Shown here: piece after piece, positions 35,582-47,607 of the stretch | Numbering within the stretch: the first letter of the stretch is position 1 | Layout of the letters: every line of letters begins with the position of its first letter | Source: Toxonevra muliebris | Lineage: Eukaryota > Arthropoda > Insecta > Diptera > Pallopteridae | NCBI GenBank assembly: GCA_963691655.1 | Contig: OY829331.1 | Span: 416,501 to 480,500, forward strand | Direction of reading: 5' to 3' | Length of the DNA stretch: 64,000 bases | Program-made: the position numbers and the translations under genes | Notes under the pieces: model-generated | The model's input: only the letters and a program-made list of their open reading frames with translations | What the model was told of the DNA's origin: nothing | Database searches by the model: none

Positions 35582-35630
35582 AGATCACTGATGAGGAATT
35601 GTGGCGGATTCCGAAACGGCCGTCTGATTT
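35582..35630 (+). ncRNA. Hammerhead ribozyme motif (array 2, monomer 1)
   Basis: Stem I AGATCA/TGATTT, CTGATGA, stem II GGAAT/ATTCC, GAAA, ACGGCCGT, GTC: complete. Confidence 0.85.
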
Positions 35631-36067
35631 GCCCGTCTCTATATACATTGTTGTTGTGATGACTACATTTGTTCATTAAGCCTGTTTACATATAACTTCA
35701 AATAACGAAATTGACATGAACTTAAGACATGACTTTGAAAATTAACCTCTAGATTTAATTTTCATAGTCTCCTAAAAAACTATCATGAACTGATCGAATG
35801 GGGACCGTTCAGAAAAAATGGCGCCTAGAATCATTTTCTCACAAACACACACACTCTCCCATGTACTAGACTTTCAAATAACGAACTGTTATGCAGACTA
35901 GCTACAATGGGAAAAAAACAACAACATAAGTGTATAGAACGGTAGTGGTAGTTTCTTTCAATATCTCTATTCAGTGAAGATATTTGGAATCAAATCCGTA
36001 ATTCTGGGTTACGATTTCAAATATTAGTAGCTTATATAGGATATTGAAAGATTAAGAACTATCACTA

Positions 36068-36116
36068 AGATCACTGATGAGGAATTGTGGCGGATTCCGA
36101 AACGGCCGTCTGATTT
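36068..36116 (+). ncRNA. Hammerhead ribozyme motif (array 2, monomer 2)
   Basis: 486 bp on; core and stems complete. Confidence 0.85.
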
Positions 36117-36553
36117 GCCCGTCTCTATATACATTGTTGTTGTGATGACTACATTTGTTCATTAAGCCTGTTTATATATAACTTCAAATAACGAAATTGA
36201 CATGAACTTAAGACATGACTTTGAAAATTAACCTCTAGATTTAATTTTCATAGTCTCCTAAAAAACTATCATGAACTGATCGAATGGGGACCGTTCAGAA
36301 AAAATGACACCTAGAATCATTTTCTCACAAACACACACACTCTCCCATGTACTAGACTTTCAAATAACGAACTGTTATGCAGACTAGCTACAATGGGAAA
36401 AAAACAACAACATAAGTGTATAGAACGGTAGTGGTAGTTTCTTTCAATATCTCTATTCAGTGAAGATATTTGGAATCAAATCCGTAATTCTGGGTTATGA
36501 TTTCAAATATTAGTAGCTTATATAGGATATTGAAAGATTAAGAACTATCACTA

Positions 36554-36602
36554 AGATCACTGATGAGGAATTGTGGCGGATTCCGAAACGGCCGTCTGAT
36601 TT
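36554..36602 (+). ncRNA. Hammerhead ribozyme motif (array 2, monomer 3)
   Basis: 486 bp on; core and stems complete. Confidence 0.85.
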
Positions 36603-37000
36603 GCCCGTCTCTATATACATTGTTGTTGTGATGACTACATTTGTTCATTAAGCCTGTTTATATATAACTTCAATTAAGAATTTATGTTTGCAAGCTAAAA
36701 GATTGGTTTTGTTTTATTTATGGAAATTTGACGCATCATCAAAACCGAAAGAAAATATGTACGTAATTAAAGGACCATATTTTTATTATTTTGAAACAAG
36801 ATTTTCGTCTAAAATTTTCATACTAAAAATCATATGAGAAAATAGGCTATTGACCTGATATAACTGCGGTGGCAGGGCACTAGCATTTTCTACGTCCATG
36901 ACTTCGATTGAAGTGGCATATCACATACCAGGCGCGTGCTAGTTCTGCGTAAATTACAAATTTAATAGAAGTAAAAAACTATTTCCTTTTATCAGACTTT

Positions 37001-37193
37001 AACCGTTATATATGTGACTTATATGTCTTTGGTGACCCCTAGTAAAATTTTCTGGCAAATAATTTTGTGGAATATTTTAATCCTTAAATTTCTCTTTTGA
37101 AAGGACTTTTCAGGTTTTCATCAAAAAAGGGGTCAAATTGTCCCATAAAAAGAGGAACTAAAGGTTTAAAATGTTCTACAGAAATGACGCTCG
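37001..37193 (-). repeat. 193-bp dispersed repeat, right copy of an inverted pair
   Basis: Reverse complement of 34058..34250. Confidence 0.85.
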
Positions 37194-37295
37194 TAAAATT
37201 CTACCATACAACTTCGCCGATAAGATTTTTCTCAGATATCAATTTATAACACTTTTTGCACTTAGTATTCAGCTCTCTCCGACCAAAATAAGAAA

Positions 37296-37459
37296 TGGCC
37301 GTCTGATTTGCCCGTCTCTATATACATTGTTGTTGTGATGACTACATTTGTTCATTAACCTGTTTATATATAACTTCAAATAACGAAATTGACATGAACT
37401 CAAGTCATGACTTTGAAAATTAACCTCTAGATTTAATTTTCATAGTCTCCTAAAAAAAA
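37296..37459 (+). mobile_element. Retrozyme fragment, third insertion, with A-run 3' end
   Basis: Starts at GGCCGTCTGATTT, that is just before the hammerhead cleavage site, and ends at CTCCT followed by about 12 A. Flanked by the direct repeat AAAATAAGAAA (37285..37295 and 37460..37470). One partial monomer only; the hammerhead core is missing. Confidence 0.75.
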
Positions 37460-37470
37460 AAAATAAGAAA

Positions 37471-37954
37471 ACTTTGACCCACTGTAAAAAATAACTGAGA
37501 CATGCTGGACTATAAGTTTGTTTTACAAAAATGGTCTATACAACGTACACTTTCAGGATTATAGGATGGCTATCCTGTTGCAAAAATGCTGTTGGACTGT
37601 GTAATTAAAAAAAAATTGTAGACAAGGTTTTTTTACAAGCATCATGAAAGACGTTTTGAAAATCGTCATTAATTGGCGTGCGTGATTGCGGCTCACTGGA
37701 AAGTCTAAAAAAAAAATACCCTTATGACTGTACTCCCAGGACATACCAAACCAACAATTCACAAAATGCTGGAAATTGGTTTTCTCAAAAAATTAGACTT
37801 TTTTCGTAAAAACAAAGCTCAAAAATGTAGGAAAGAATTAACCAAATTTATTTTTTCTAATACGCCTTGGGCCATTGTTGTGTAGAAGAATCAATACATT
37901 TATTAGTGTAACTACATTTTTATTCCAGAAGATCCAGAAGTGCTACACTATCAT
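37471..37954. other. Non-coding stretch
   Basis: No gene recognised. Confidence 0.45.
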
Positions 37955-38211
37955 ATATCTGTGGCAATAAGGAATAACAGCTAAACTCAAAAGTCGACTA
38001 AAAACCTGTTGCGTATTTTTCATTATAAAACCCAAAATATTGAAAGTTCTTAAATAATTATTGGAGTTTAATTAATAAAAAACTATGGAGACTGCTAAAT
38101 TGGAAAAAATTTTTGAAACCTTTCAACATTTTGGGATTTATAATATAAAATACGCAGCAGGTTTTTATTCGACTTTTGAGTTTAGCTGTTATTCCTTATT
38201 GCCACAGATAT
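37955..38211. mobile_element. Palindromic MITE (257 bp)
   Basis: Arms of at least 65 bp, starting ATATCTGTGGCAATAAGGAA and complementary to the other end with few mismatches; loop of about 100 AT-rich bases. Confidence 0.8.
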
Positions 38212-39560
38212 ATCAATTTAAAGAGTAGGTTAGCCAAAAATTATCAGATTTAAAATGGGTTTAACCAATTCCAAAATATTAGCGTCGGAAGTTCTTTAAA
38301 ATTCACCCATTGAACAAAACGGGAGTTAATAATAAATAAGAGAAAGAAAGAAGGCATCTCTCAGAATTATCTAACGAATTATCTGCGTACACAAATAACA
38401 AAACAAACACCAACGAGTAGTTTGGTTCTCTTTTGATGTTTGTTTTTTCATAAAGAGATTTCATGAACAAAAAAAAAAGTTACTGGGGCCTTACCGACTA
38501 GCATATTTAAAATTCAGTTATCGTGCACGCCAATGGCAAAAATCTGGTTTTGAGAAAAACTGATTTAAAATTTTGACTATCTGTTTTTGACATACAAAAT
38601 ATACTTCTACTTCTTCAAAATGTCTGACCGTAATTTGTAAGCTTACAGGCTACAGTCAGCAAGGATTAAGCTTTTCTAAACGGTTGAAAGAGAAGCGCCG
38701 CGCGATCGTTTTGGTCCGTCTGACACTTGGCGCTATAATTGTCTATATCTACGAAAGTACTCCAAATTTCTCTCTGAAATTTTTACAAAATACTTTAGAA
38801 ATATAATACTTTCAAATAGCACACTTTTTTAAGTCTCTGAACGAAAATGTGTAGTCTTGGTTTTATGGATTTCAGTTACAAAATCTCCTTATATGTGCTT
38901 ATTTTCTTGCTATTGAAGTATTTGTTGAAGAAATTAGAATTTTGTTTTGAATTCAAATATTAATTTTTTTACTAAAAAATGTAAATACCAAACTCAAACA
39001 GTGTTGCATAAAGCAATTTTTTTATAGTGTTGGTTGCGAATTTGCCAGAATTGTATTTAAGAATCTAAAATTTGACAAAAAATATTCTATGGACTTTTTA
39101 AGATATTGAACGGTTTCCAGCAAAAAACACCTCATTCCCCGCAAGTTGGCATCGCTGGTCTCATTTTACCAGTACTCAGAAGTATCACTATTCAGTTAAC
39201 CCATGAAGTGAAATATCAAGGATATCAAACTTCTATGGCGATCTCATGTTGAGTCACTGGCAGCTTTTTGTCAATGTAAGACTATTTTGACTTAATGTTG
39301 ACAGCGTTAGGAAAGCTCTTCAAGGACTGTGACCATTTGTTGTACGGAAGCTTTATGACAACACCTGGTTCACCCTAGCATGCATTGCTGAACTTACCAG
39401 AAGAGGCTGTCAAACCATCTGTAGGCTTAAAAACAATGTGTATTTGTATGACACTTGCTGGGATATTGATGACATTTTTGACGATTGTTTTGTATTGCAT
39501 TAGAGAGGTTTATTGTCGTTGTATTGCGACCTGTAAGACCTACTGTACTATCTAGTCTAA
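38212..39560. other. Non-coding stretch
   Basis: Mostly unrecognised. 39170..39480 is GC-richer and may be old LINE sequence, but no motif is clear. Confidence 0.4.
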
Positions 39561-39565
39561 TCTGC

Positions 39566-39960
39566 CTAGAGTAGCTCATCAAGTCTAGTCTCCCTCAAAA
39601 ATTCAAGTATTGCGCCCGAATCTATGGATGCTAGTTCTATGTAGGGCACTTGGTACATACCCAGACATTTCCTTTTTATGTGAATCAGTGCTCCACACTC
39701 AGCTAAAATATGTTTTGATGATTCATCTTTCTCATTACAAAACCTACATGTTGAGCTTTCCTCAACCTTTATTTTGTAAAGGTATTCTCTGAGCCCACAG
39801 TGCCCACTCAGAATACTAGCTAATATGCGCAAACTGTTTTTGTTGAGAACAATGCAGAATGCTTATCTGCTATTATTATATTTACCTTTGGATCGCCTCA
39901 GTCCCGGAAGATAAGTAAACAGTTCTTGCCTTTTGTTCCTGTCTGAGTTGTTCCCTGATT
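39566..39960 (-). pseudogene. LINE C-terminal tail fragment (zinc-finger-like)
   Basis: Minus-strand reading SLRILASILSGHCGLREYLY then STCRFCNEKDESSKHILAEC. This is the CxxC...H...C tail that follows RNase H in R1/LOA-type LINEs. Upstream codons QELFTYLPGLRRSKG fit the same tail in another frame. Orientation is opposite to the fragment at 40150. Confidence 0.75.
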
Positions 39961-40149
39961 ACGCTATCTCTTATTGCACAGAAGGGAAGATACTAACTGG
40001 AACCTAACAGTTAGTTATACCAATGACATCCGATACAGTGCCAAGAATTCCAGTTTTAAAACAGCGCTATACAATACAATATCCAGAGGCCCAAACTTGG
40101 TTTTTTGCCAGGACCTGGGCCGGGAGTTGATTGTAAGCGTATTTTCACT

Positions 40150-40330
40150 GACGGATCCGACGTTCGATTTAACCCACTACCGTAAATGGGAGGAACTGAG
40201 GGGCTTTAGACAGACAAAGACCATGTTACCTGTTATCTCGAAGCGTTTAACAGACTTCTGTTATCACTTAGCAGAAAGAGCTGTACGCAGCTGGTGGGAG
40301 TATACACCAGTCATTTCTCTTGGGCTATGA
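40150..40330 (+). pseudogene. LINE tail fragment (plus strand)
   Basis: RKWEELRGFRQTKTMLPVIS is nearly the same as the segment at 15450 and belongs just before the C-terminal zinc-finger-like tail. The frame 39974..40330 before it is not recognised and is probably a chance extension. Confidence 0.6.
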
Positions 40331-42662
40331 TTTGAACAAGGCACTAGCTCCCAGTTTGAAAACCAAAAATTTTACTTGTGTCCGAAAAACGTATTTTTTC
40401 ACATAAAAATGGCAATAACTTTCGACAGCTGACGTTTTCTAATACCGTTATATATGCTCATCGATAAAGAAAGCTACAATTTTCCCGAACCCATATTGGC
40501 ATCTAAAGTGGTGAGACCATGCATGGCAGAATAAGCAGGGAAGGGTTAATATTATTTTACTATTTCAAATAGGAAGGATATAGAAATTATGAGTTGTATA
40601 CTTTCGGGCTTAAATTAAAATATGTATTTAAAAAAACACACTCTTATAAACTCACACGACACCGACGTGACATTTAATTTTAATTTGTATCAATTCATTC
40701 TACTATAAATTTTTGAGAATAAATTAAAATATATATGTAATAATTTTCAAAAACAATTATTTGGTGTTATCCCATACCGTTCGGCACAAATTTTTTATCA
40801 CGACATATTATATTTAAAAAAATTCGAAAATACAAAAACCTTTTCAGTTTGTGGGTCAAAATTCCCATTTTTTGAATTGAATTTAATTGTTTAATTAAAT
40901 GAAAAATTGTCTTTTCGAAAAAAATCACCTATTTTTTAATTTGAAGAAAAGTGAAACGTTTTTTATATGAGACTTTTTTCAGGCTATACAAATATGCATC
41001 AAAAACTATTTAAGGGTTTAAGTATAAAAAAGTCGAAAAATTTTAAAAAATTACTTCATAAAAAAATTTGAACTCTGATTTTCGAATTCGGCGGGAAAAA
41101 ACCAGTAAGCTATTAATGTACGTTTTGTTACATTGCTGTACGAGGCAGGGAGGAGGCAAAACGGCCTTTTCTCTGTATTTTTCGTAAATCTTGCATACTT
41201 TCAGGATAAAAAAAAAGTATTTTTCATCAAAGAATTCTAAAAATATCGTGTTTTTTTGCAATGATTTATTTTACTATCTTTTATATATCTTGATAGTACT
41301 AAATTGTGAAAAACAGCACAAAATCATACGTTACCGCACACTGGCGCGATTTCGCAGCTCTGAGGTCGCAACAGCTGATTTCCTTTCTACTTATTTTTTC
41401 TGAAAAAGATTTACGTTTCACTATAAAATAAAATATGATGTTTCCGCACTTTGTCTATTAAATTTCCCTATTGAACCTTTTTTTACTATTACAAAAGAAG
41501 TAAAAGAAAAAGATGAAGAAAAAAGTCGCAACAAAAAAGCGATTAGCTGCGTCTTCAGTGCGACAAAAAAAATTAACATTCATATACACACATACACAAC
41601 TCTCTGTGACAATGACGCGGCTGCTCATATAACTTAATAGTGGTACTCATGACAGCTCGCAAACTTTCATACTCGTATATGCGCAAATTTGTATTCACCG
41701 TTTCATGAGTACAGTCTGTAGGTTTTGAGAGGGTAAATCAGCTGTTGCGCAAAAATGTTGAAAATTCAGAATTAACTACATACGATTTTTTTAATGCTGG
41801 CAATATTCAACTATATACGAGATTTGCACACTGAAATTAACTCATAAGTTTGCTCCTAGCAAACTCTTTTTGTATGGAGAATGAAAACAGCTGATATACG
41901 CAGTGCAAACTTGCGAGGTATACGAGGCATTTGCCAGATTTCATGAGGACCACTATTGTGTTGCGTTTTCACAGTGTCTGTCGTAGAGGCAAAATTGCGA
42001 GTGTTTGCGCATACCTTCTTAAGACGTTTTTTTTTTACATCCACTACTAAAAAGCTGAAACTGGCCATTAAAAAATTGTGCATTGTTACTCAACTTTGAG
42101 TAGCTTGTAATTAATTTATTGATAAAACTTGTTGGCTTTTTCTTAGCAGTACCTAGCATTATTAGTTGAAATATTATCTGTAAATATAAATTTTAAATTT
42201 GTTAAGTTCCGGTTCTATGAATTTGTCGACTTTTGACCATGGGCAAATTACTGTGCAAGATAATGTACAAGATGAAAGTTCATAACTTTTTTCTGCTTAT
42301 TTCATTACAATTGTTCTTTAAAATCCTGCGATCTATTATTTTATTGTATAAATATATGATATTTTTGTAAACACCGAATTAATGTACAATACATAAAGAA
42401 TATCTTCAGGGAAAACAAAGTAATACATTTAAATGTAAAATATTATTAATAATGTACATACATTAAAAAATATAGTAGATATTATAGAGTTGTAAGTAAA
42501 GAGTATTAGTAGTAGTAATAGTTGTAGTAGTAATATTATAATATGTTATAAATAAAAATAATTTACAATTATACACACACACACAAACATATACATACAA
42601 TTATATATGAATAAATATGTATATACAAAAATGAATTAACATAAAAAAAGAAACACACTTAC
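40331..42662. other. Non-coding stretch beside the Cadps exon
   Basis: AT-rich presumed intron 3' of the exon at 42663. No coding sequence seen on either strand. (CA)n and (TAGTAG)n runs at about 42490..42590. Confidence 0.5.
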
Positions 42663-42775
42663 CTCTGCATAATGCTCTTCATTTTGCTGTAGTAAGTCAA
42701 CACAAAGTTCGGCTAAGTGTATCAAGTCTTCTAGTTTCTTTGAAGGGGGTACTATAATTTCGCCACGCAAATCTT
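42663..42775 (-). CDS. Cadps: Cadps exon: downstream MUN-region exon
   Basis: A 113-bp exon with a textbook acceptor (pyrimidine-poor but ending AAATCTCAG) and donor (GCAGAG/GTAAGTG). It reads [20 protein letters not shown] then [13 protein letters not shown] with no stop. The segment [21 protein letters not shown] is typical of CAPS proteins. It begins with two bases that complete the last codon of the exon at 63596 and ends on a codon boundary, so phases agree on both sides. It is too short to show up as an ATG-started reading frame. It lies 20.8 kb from its upstream partner; everything between is intron filled with mobile elements. Confidence 0.9.
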
Positions 42776-43734
42776 CTGAGATTTTAAAAATAAAAAATAT
42801 ATATGTATATTAGACTGGTACAAAAAACTAAACCATTTTTAGAAAAAAAAAACCTGTCAAGCAAAAATATCAAAGGCAGGACACTAAGTTATTTAAATAA
42901 AATCTATTAAAATCTTCAAATCTTCAACTTTCAAAAGGTTTTACAGATGAAGGAGAAAATAAAAGTCGCAGTAAGAACGCGGTGAGCTGCGTCTTTAGCG
43001 CGAACAAAATGTGCATGTTTGAAAAACATGCGTTCACGTTGTACACGTTGGCACAACTAGGATTATTTTCTGGGGGGAGGCCTGGCTCTCACACTTAAAA
43101 TTTATGTTAGTTGTAATTATCAAACACATTAATTTTTTTAACACATACATATGTATATGTAATTCAAATTTATGTCAACTTTAATTTTCGTTTTTTTCCA
43201 GAAAAAATATTTAACATCTTTTGGGCTGCACTTTTTTCTTGAAAATTTTTCTGTTTGCCTCTACCGAATTAAAAATAGTTTATAATACGACTGCCATTGC
43301 AAATAGAGTCATGTAGTCGTGAGGTTGCTACATTTCGCAGTTTGATTAAAACGTTTTGTCTGAAAAAAAAAAATAATCATAAAATAATTTGAAGTGGTGG
43401 AAAAATTTGGAAAATAGAATAATTTTTATTGTTTAAGTGCTTGTATATTTTTCTTGTAGCGCAATGTAATTCATTTAAAACTTTGAAGTTATGAACCATA
43501 GTGCGCTCCTAGAAAAAACAATACAATAAAATCGTTCATTACATTTTATTTAGTCAAGTAGAAAATACCCTTACTGACTAAAAGTTACGATAATTAACAA
43601 AGTATTTTCAAAACAAATAACAACTCAGTTTTAAGTATTATGAATACAAAGATTCAACTTAATGTTTAAATTGGATTCTAGTTATAGAAAAATCAACATT
43701 GTATTGCTTTGGGATTTTACTTTATATAAGCAAG

Positions 43735-44515
43735 GCCCTCGTAATTAGTTTTAAGAGATGGTACATAAAATTACGCATAACAACGCAGGTAAAGCACGAC
43801 AATATATTATCAACGGTTTCCACTAAAAAAAAAGTTTGTCTGGTTGCATGGTGATAGCATTTTCCTGACGAAAGCGATGTTACAACTGGATAGGTGTTTT
43901 GCTCCAAACAGTTGTATCTTTCGACACATATAGAGGGTGCTTATAAATGAAATCAGCAGAACCGTTTATCTCTTCAGTGTATTCTTCGGCTGTACCTTCA
44001 TCGTTTAATTCATCTAATTGTTGTTGTGACGAGCTCGATAGTCTAGTGGGTAGTTCTCTAGACTTTCACCCGAGAGGTTCACGTTGGTTTTCCGTTTTAG
44101 TCTGGTAGTTAAATCTCATAACCTTCTTATATCCACTATCAATGTGAAGTGTATGAGAGTTATAAGAAAGTGTAGAGTATACATCTTAGTAGGCGATGGC
44201 AAAACCACCATGTAATAACAAATTGCTATTCAGAACCGGCGTTAAATTGTAGGTCCCACCATGTGGTATCACAATCGGCCGTTTCAGCCTGAGTGTGTCT
44301 CTCGACAGCCACTTAAAAAAAAATTGTTGTGTTGACTTGTAATGGTCGCTACCCACAGAAAAATTAATATCGTCAGCATTATCTTCTGGCAATAATGATC
44401 GGACTTCCTCCTCAGTCAAACTTTGTTGTTTATACATACGAGTACTTTCAATTACTAAAAACATAACAAAGGTATCCGCCAACAAACGGATTTGTAGTTC
44501 ACTTCGCACCATCAA
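43735..44515 (-). pseudogene. piggyBac-like transposase N-terminal remnant, split by a SINE
   Basis: Minus strand from MYKQQSLTEEEVRSLLPEDN (44437 down) through DDINFSVGSD to STQQ. After the SINE (44039..44323) it continues as LDELNDEGTAEEY, then YVSKDTTVWSKTPI before a stop. An acidic N-terminus followed by a '(S)KDGTxWxKxP' block is the usual opening of piggyBac transposases. Decayed beyond about 43880. No TTAA-flanked termini found. Confidence 0.6.
44039..44323 (+). mobile_element. tRNA-derived SINE, copy 2
   Basis: Same head (TAGTCTAGTGGGTAG; box B region degenerate) and body (GGCAAAACCACCA, GCCTGAGTGTGT, CAGCCACTT) as the copy at 14373, ending in A9. Flanked by TTGTTGTG (44031..44038 and 44324..44331). 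It interrupts piggyBac coding sequence. Confidence 0.85.
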
Positions 44516-45840
44516 AATTCACAAAAAAGCTTTACCCAAATTGTCAAGAAATTTGAATTCGTTGAAAAAGGCATAATTCGTCCATTAAAAAAAAAATTAA
44601 TTACACAAAATGATTTAAAACAATCGTAGCATCAATGCCTAGAAAGCACCCTAGAACGCACAACGGTTAAAGTCAAAATGTTTGAAAATGTCTAAATTGT
44701 ACTGTTACACTAGCTCCGTTCTCGTACTACAACGCGGGTGAACGAGTTCGCCCAAAACAGCCCAGAAAAAAGCCAAAGAAAAATAGCCCGTACTCAAGAA
44801 ACTTACAAATGAGAGCAGAGATGAGAGAGTAATTGTCTTCTTCTTTTTGCACGAAATAGCCCGCACTTTTTCTTCGGGTAAAAATGTTAAAAATGTCAAA
44901 CAATTAGCTGTTTTGTATTTATCAGCTGTTTTGCTTTTGTGAAAATATATTGAAAATCTGAAATTAATAAATAAATAAAGAATTTTTAGAAAAATAAGTG
45001 ATATTCAAAATGGAAAATGTTTAAAAGACATTTGAAAATTAATTAATAGAATTTTAGTTAATTTTTAACTACAGTCTTCACAAGTTAATGACGCAATTGT
45101 CAGTTCAACTTCTGACGCTGTAGAAGCTTCTGCCATATCTGAATACTACAAATAATGATTGTGAACCAGAAGATTCTACAAAAGTAGACAGGCTAAAAAT
45201 ATATGTTTAATTTTTTCATTATTTATTTATTTTCTTGTAAGATTTATCAATTTTTATTTTATTAAATATCACAGAAACTTTGTTTTTGAATTTAACTGTC
45301 GTTAAAATTTGACGTTTTGTTTCGTGCAAGAAAAGTGGTTTTGTGCGTTCCCGTACTTTTGTGCATTTTTGTGTATCAGATAGAGCATTTTTCGTTTACT
45401 CTCAGTTTATCAGACTTTACCCAGAAAGTACGGAAACGAACCTACTAGCAGATCAAAACATTTCGTCCCTTTGAATTTCACTGAAAAACGATCGAAATGT
45501 ATGAGAGTTTCATGTTTCATCGGTAAGGATCAGAAGGGTTAATGCAAAAACAACCGCCTCTCTCCTCTGGAATCCGCTAGTGTATTGAACACACTATTCT
45601 AGTTATGACTTTCATTTATAACATTCTTTTTTATGTGCTTCTCTTTAAAGCTTACGAGCTGTTTTCAGCTGTTTCAAGCTGTATAGAAACGGGACGTTTA
45701 CGTACAGTAGAAATTGTACTTTTATTCAATTTTCCGTTTTTAGTCAGTATTTACTCTGTCAAAACGTTTTCCGTAAATTCTCCGTCAAACCGGATCCATT
45801 TTCGTGACGTAAATAATCCGTTCGAAACATATCCGTTTTT
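44516..45840. other. Non-coding stretch
   Basis: No gene recognised. 45690..45850 contains repeated CCGT-type words (TTTTCCGT, CTCCGT) resembling the tandem array at 49630..50330. The first 80 codons of the open frame at 45605 fall here and are not LINE-like. Confidence 0.4.
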
Positions 45841-45841
45841 T

Positions 45842-47012
45842 CTCCGTAAATTCACCATTAATGCTTCACTACGTTCAGGTATTTTCCCCAGTGTGTGGAA
45901 GGAATCATTTATAATCCCTTTGCATAAGGGTGGTTCAAGATCCGATATTTCAAACTACCGCGGTATAGCTGAACTTAGTGTGATACCAAAGTTATTTGAA
46001 TTAATCATTACAAATCAGTTAAAGCACTCTATTGGATCGTTGATTTCCCCATTTCAGCACGGCTTTCTTAAGGGTAGGTCTACAGTTACAAATCTCTTGG
46101 AATTCACTACTCACATTATTAGTGGATTTTCTAATAACTTACAGACCGACGTAATATATACCGACTTCAGTAAGGCGTTTGATAAGGTTAATCACGATTT
46201 ACTAATTGTTTATTTCACACTATTCTGATGAGGCGTACAATTTGCTTCAATCTGACCTCACGGCATTATCACATTGGTGTCAGATAAACTTAATGTTTTT
46301 AAATTTAAAGAAATGTAAGTCTATGGTCTTTTCGAGACGTCAGCCAATTCCTTCACATTACTTTATAAATGATTATACCCTGGAGGTAGTGAACACTTTT
46401 ACTGATTTGGGTATAGTTATGGATCCTAAATTGCGTTTTAATCTGCATATCAATATGTGTGTTAATAAAGCAAAGGGAATTTTTGCATTCGTTAAAAGAT
46501 GGGCTATTGAATTTAGTGATCCGTATATAACAAAAACACTTTTTACGGCACTGGTAAGACCTATTTTGGAGTATGGTTCAACAGTTTGGAGTCCTCAATA
46601 TAATTGCTATAAAGACAGACTTGAGTCAGTTCAAAAACAGTTTCTCTTGTTTGCGTTAAGAAATTTACGTTGGAACCCATTACATAATTTACCTTCTTAC
46701 ATACATCGTCTCAAACTTATTGACCTACCGACATTAGACAGCAAAAGAACTATGCTGAATGTTATGTTTATGACTAAATTACTGAACGGTGACATTCATT
46801 CTGAATTTCTACTAAATAAAATTGACTTAAATATCCCAAATCGTTGTTCAAGGTATCCTATCTTGATTAAACTGAGTACTTGCCGATCTAACTATGCCCA
46901 AAATGATCCATTACGTTGCATGTGCAATAATTTCAACAACCAACATGGCTTATTTGATATAACTGATTCCTTATTTTCTATAAAACAAGCAATTTTAAAT
47001 TCCTTAAATGAT
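45842..47012 (+). pseudogene. Jockey/CR1-group LINE RT with its catalytic centre deleted
   Basis: First frame (to 46228): INASLRSGIFPSVWKESFII, PLHKGGSRSDISNYRGI, FQHGFLKGRSTVTNLLEF and YTDFSKAFDKVNHDLL, the fingers and motif A of a LINE RT. The second frame (from 46206) resumes at the sequence after the active site (YNLLQSDLTALSHWCQINL, LEYGSTVWSPQY) and runs to a C-terminal end at 47012. The stretch that should hold motif B and the Y/F-ADD box is absent: an internal deletion at about 46205 also shifts the frame. Both flanking halves are otherwise open, so the copy is young compared with the other LINEs here. No endonuclease is present. Confidence 0.85.
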
Positions 47013-47607
47013 TAAACAGCTGATGATTTTAATCTGTAGCTGTTTGAAAACCATTGGGATATATTACTTCACCCATTCACGAGTTGCGTTACACAGGCAG
47101 TCCGGGCTATTTCTGTTTCGGTCACCGATCCGTTCGCTTTGCGGATGTGCCCCTCGGTCGGGTGGGCGGGTAAGTGGGTCCGCTGGTCCACCGTTCCTAT
47201 TCTGTAAAATCGTATTTATATAATAGATTTTTTCAAAAATATTTTGTTTTTGAAAATTTTCAGTTTCCAGTGTCAATAGAAGCTTTAGAATTCAGACTGG
47301 ACAATTGCCAATTTCGCAATTTTTATATGAGTAGATATTACACAGGAAATTATTTTCTTTTTAATAGTATCTTTCTCTTCCTTATAGGCGCAATTCCTAA
47401 TAATCATGGAAAAATACAAGCTGAAAACTTCTTCAAGACATCAATGCTGTTGAAGAGGAGGACTACTGAAATTGTTCATATATAAATACAACCAAGGAAA
47501 TTCAAGATAGAAATGCACATCTTTGCCTATCTACAATATCCTTTATAGAAACAGGAAAAATAAGTGTTGTTTGTTGTGTAGTTTTATATTTACATTTCTA
47601 TGTAGAT
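47013..47607. other. Non-coding stretch with GC-rich patch
   Basis: 47085..47205 is markedly GC-rich (CCCCTCGGTCGGGTGGGCGGG) in AT-rich surroundings; not recognised. The remainder is unremarkable. Confidence 0.4.

Larger units (their letters stand above)
35260..36673. mobile_element. Hammerhead-ribozyme retrozyme array 2
   Basis: Same 486-bp monomer family as at 5332. A short inverted piece (35260..35323) is followed by about 2.8 direct monomers. Flanking direct repeat TTAAGAATTTATG, with up to 15 matching bases (35248..35262 and 36672..36686), which is different from the repeat flanking array 1. Array-2 monomers share private changes (CCGTAATTC, AACTATCACT, AAGCCTG) absent from array 1, so monomers resemble their array-mates more than those of the other array. 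Right end point differs from array 1. Confidence 0.75.

Noticed and set aside
39974..40150. Frame upstream of the LINE tail fragment as a gene
   Set aside because: No recognisable motif; likely a chance opening upstream of the RKWEELRGF segment.
45605..45841. N-terminal extension of the LINE frame as a real protein domain
   Set aside because: Hydrophobic, not LINE-like, overlaps CCGT-type repeats; the similarity to RT starts only at about 45842.
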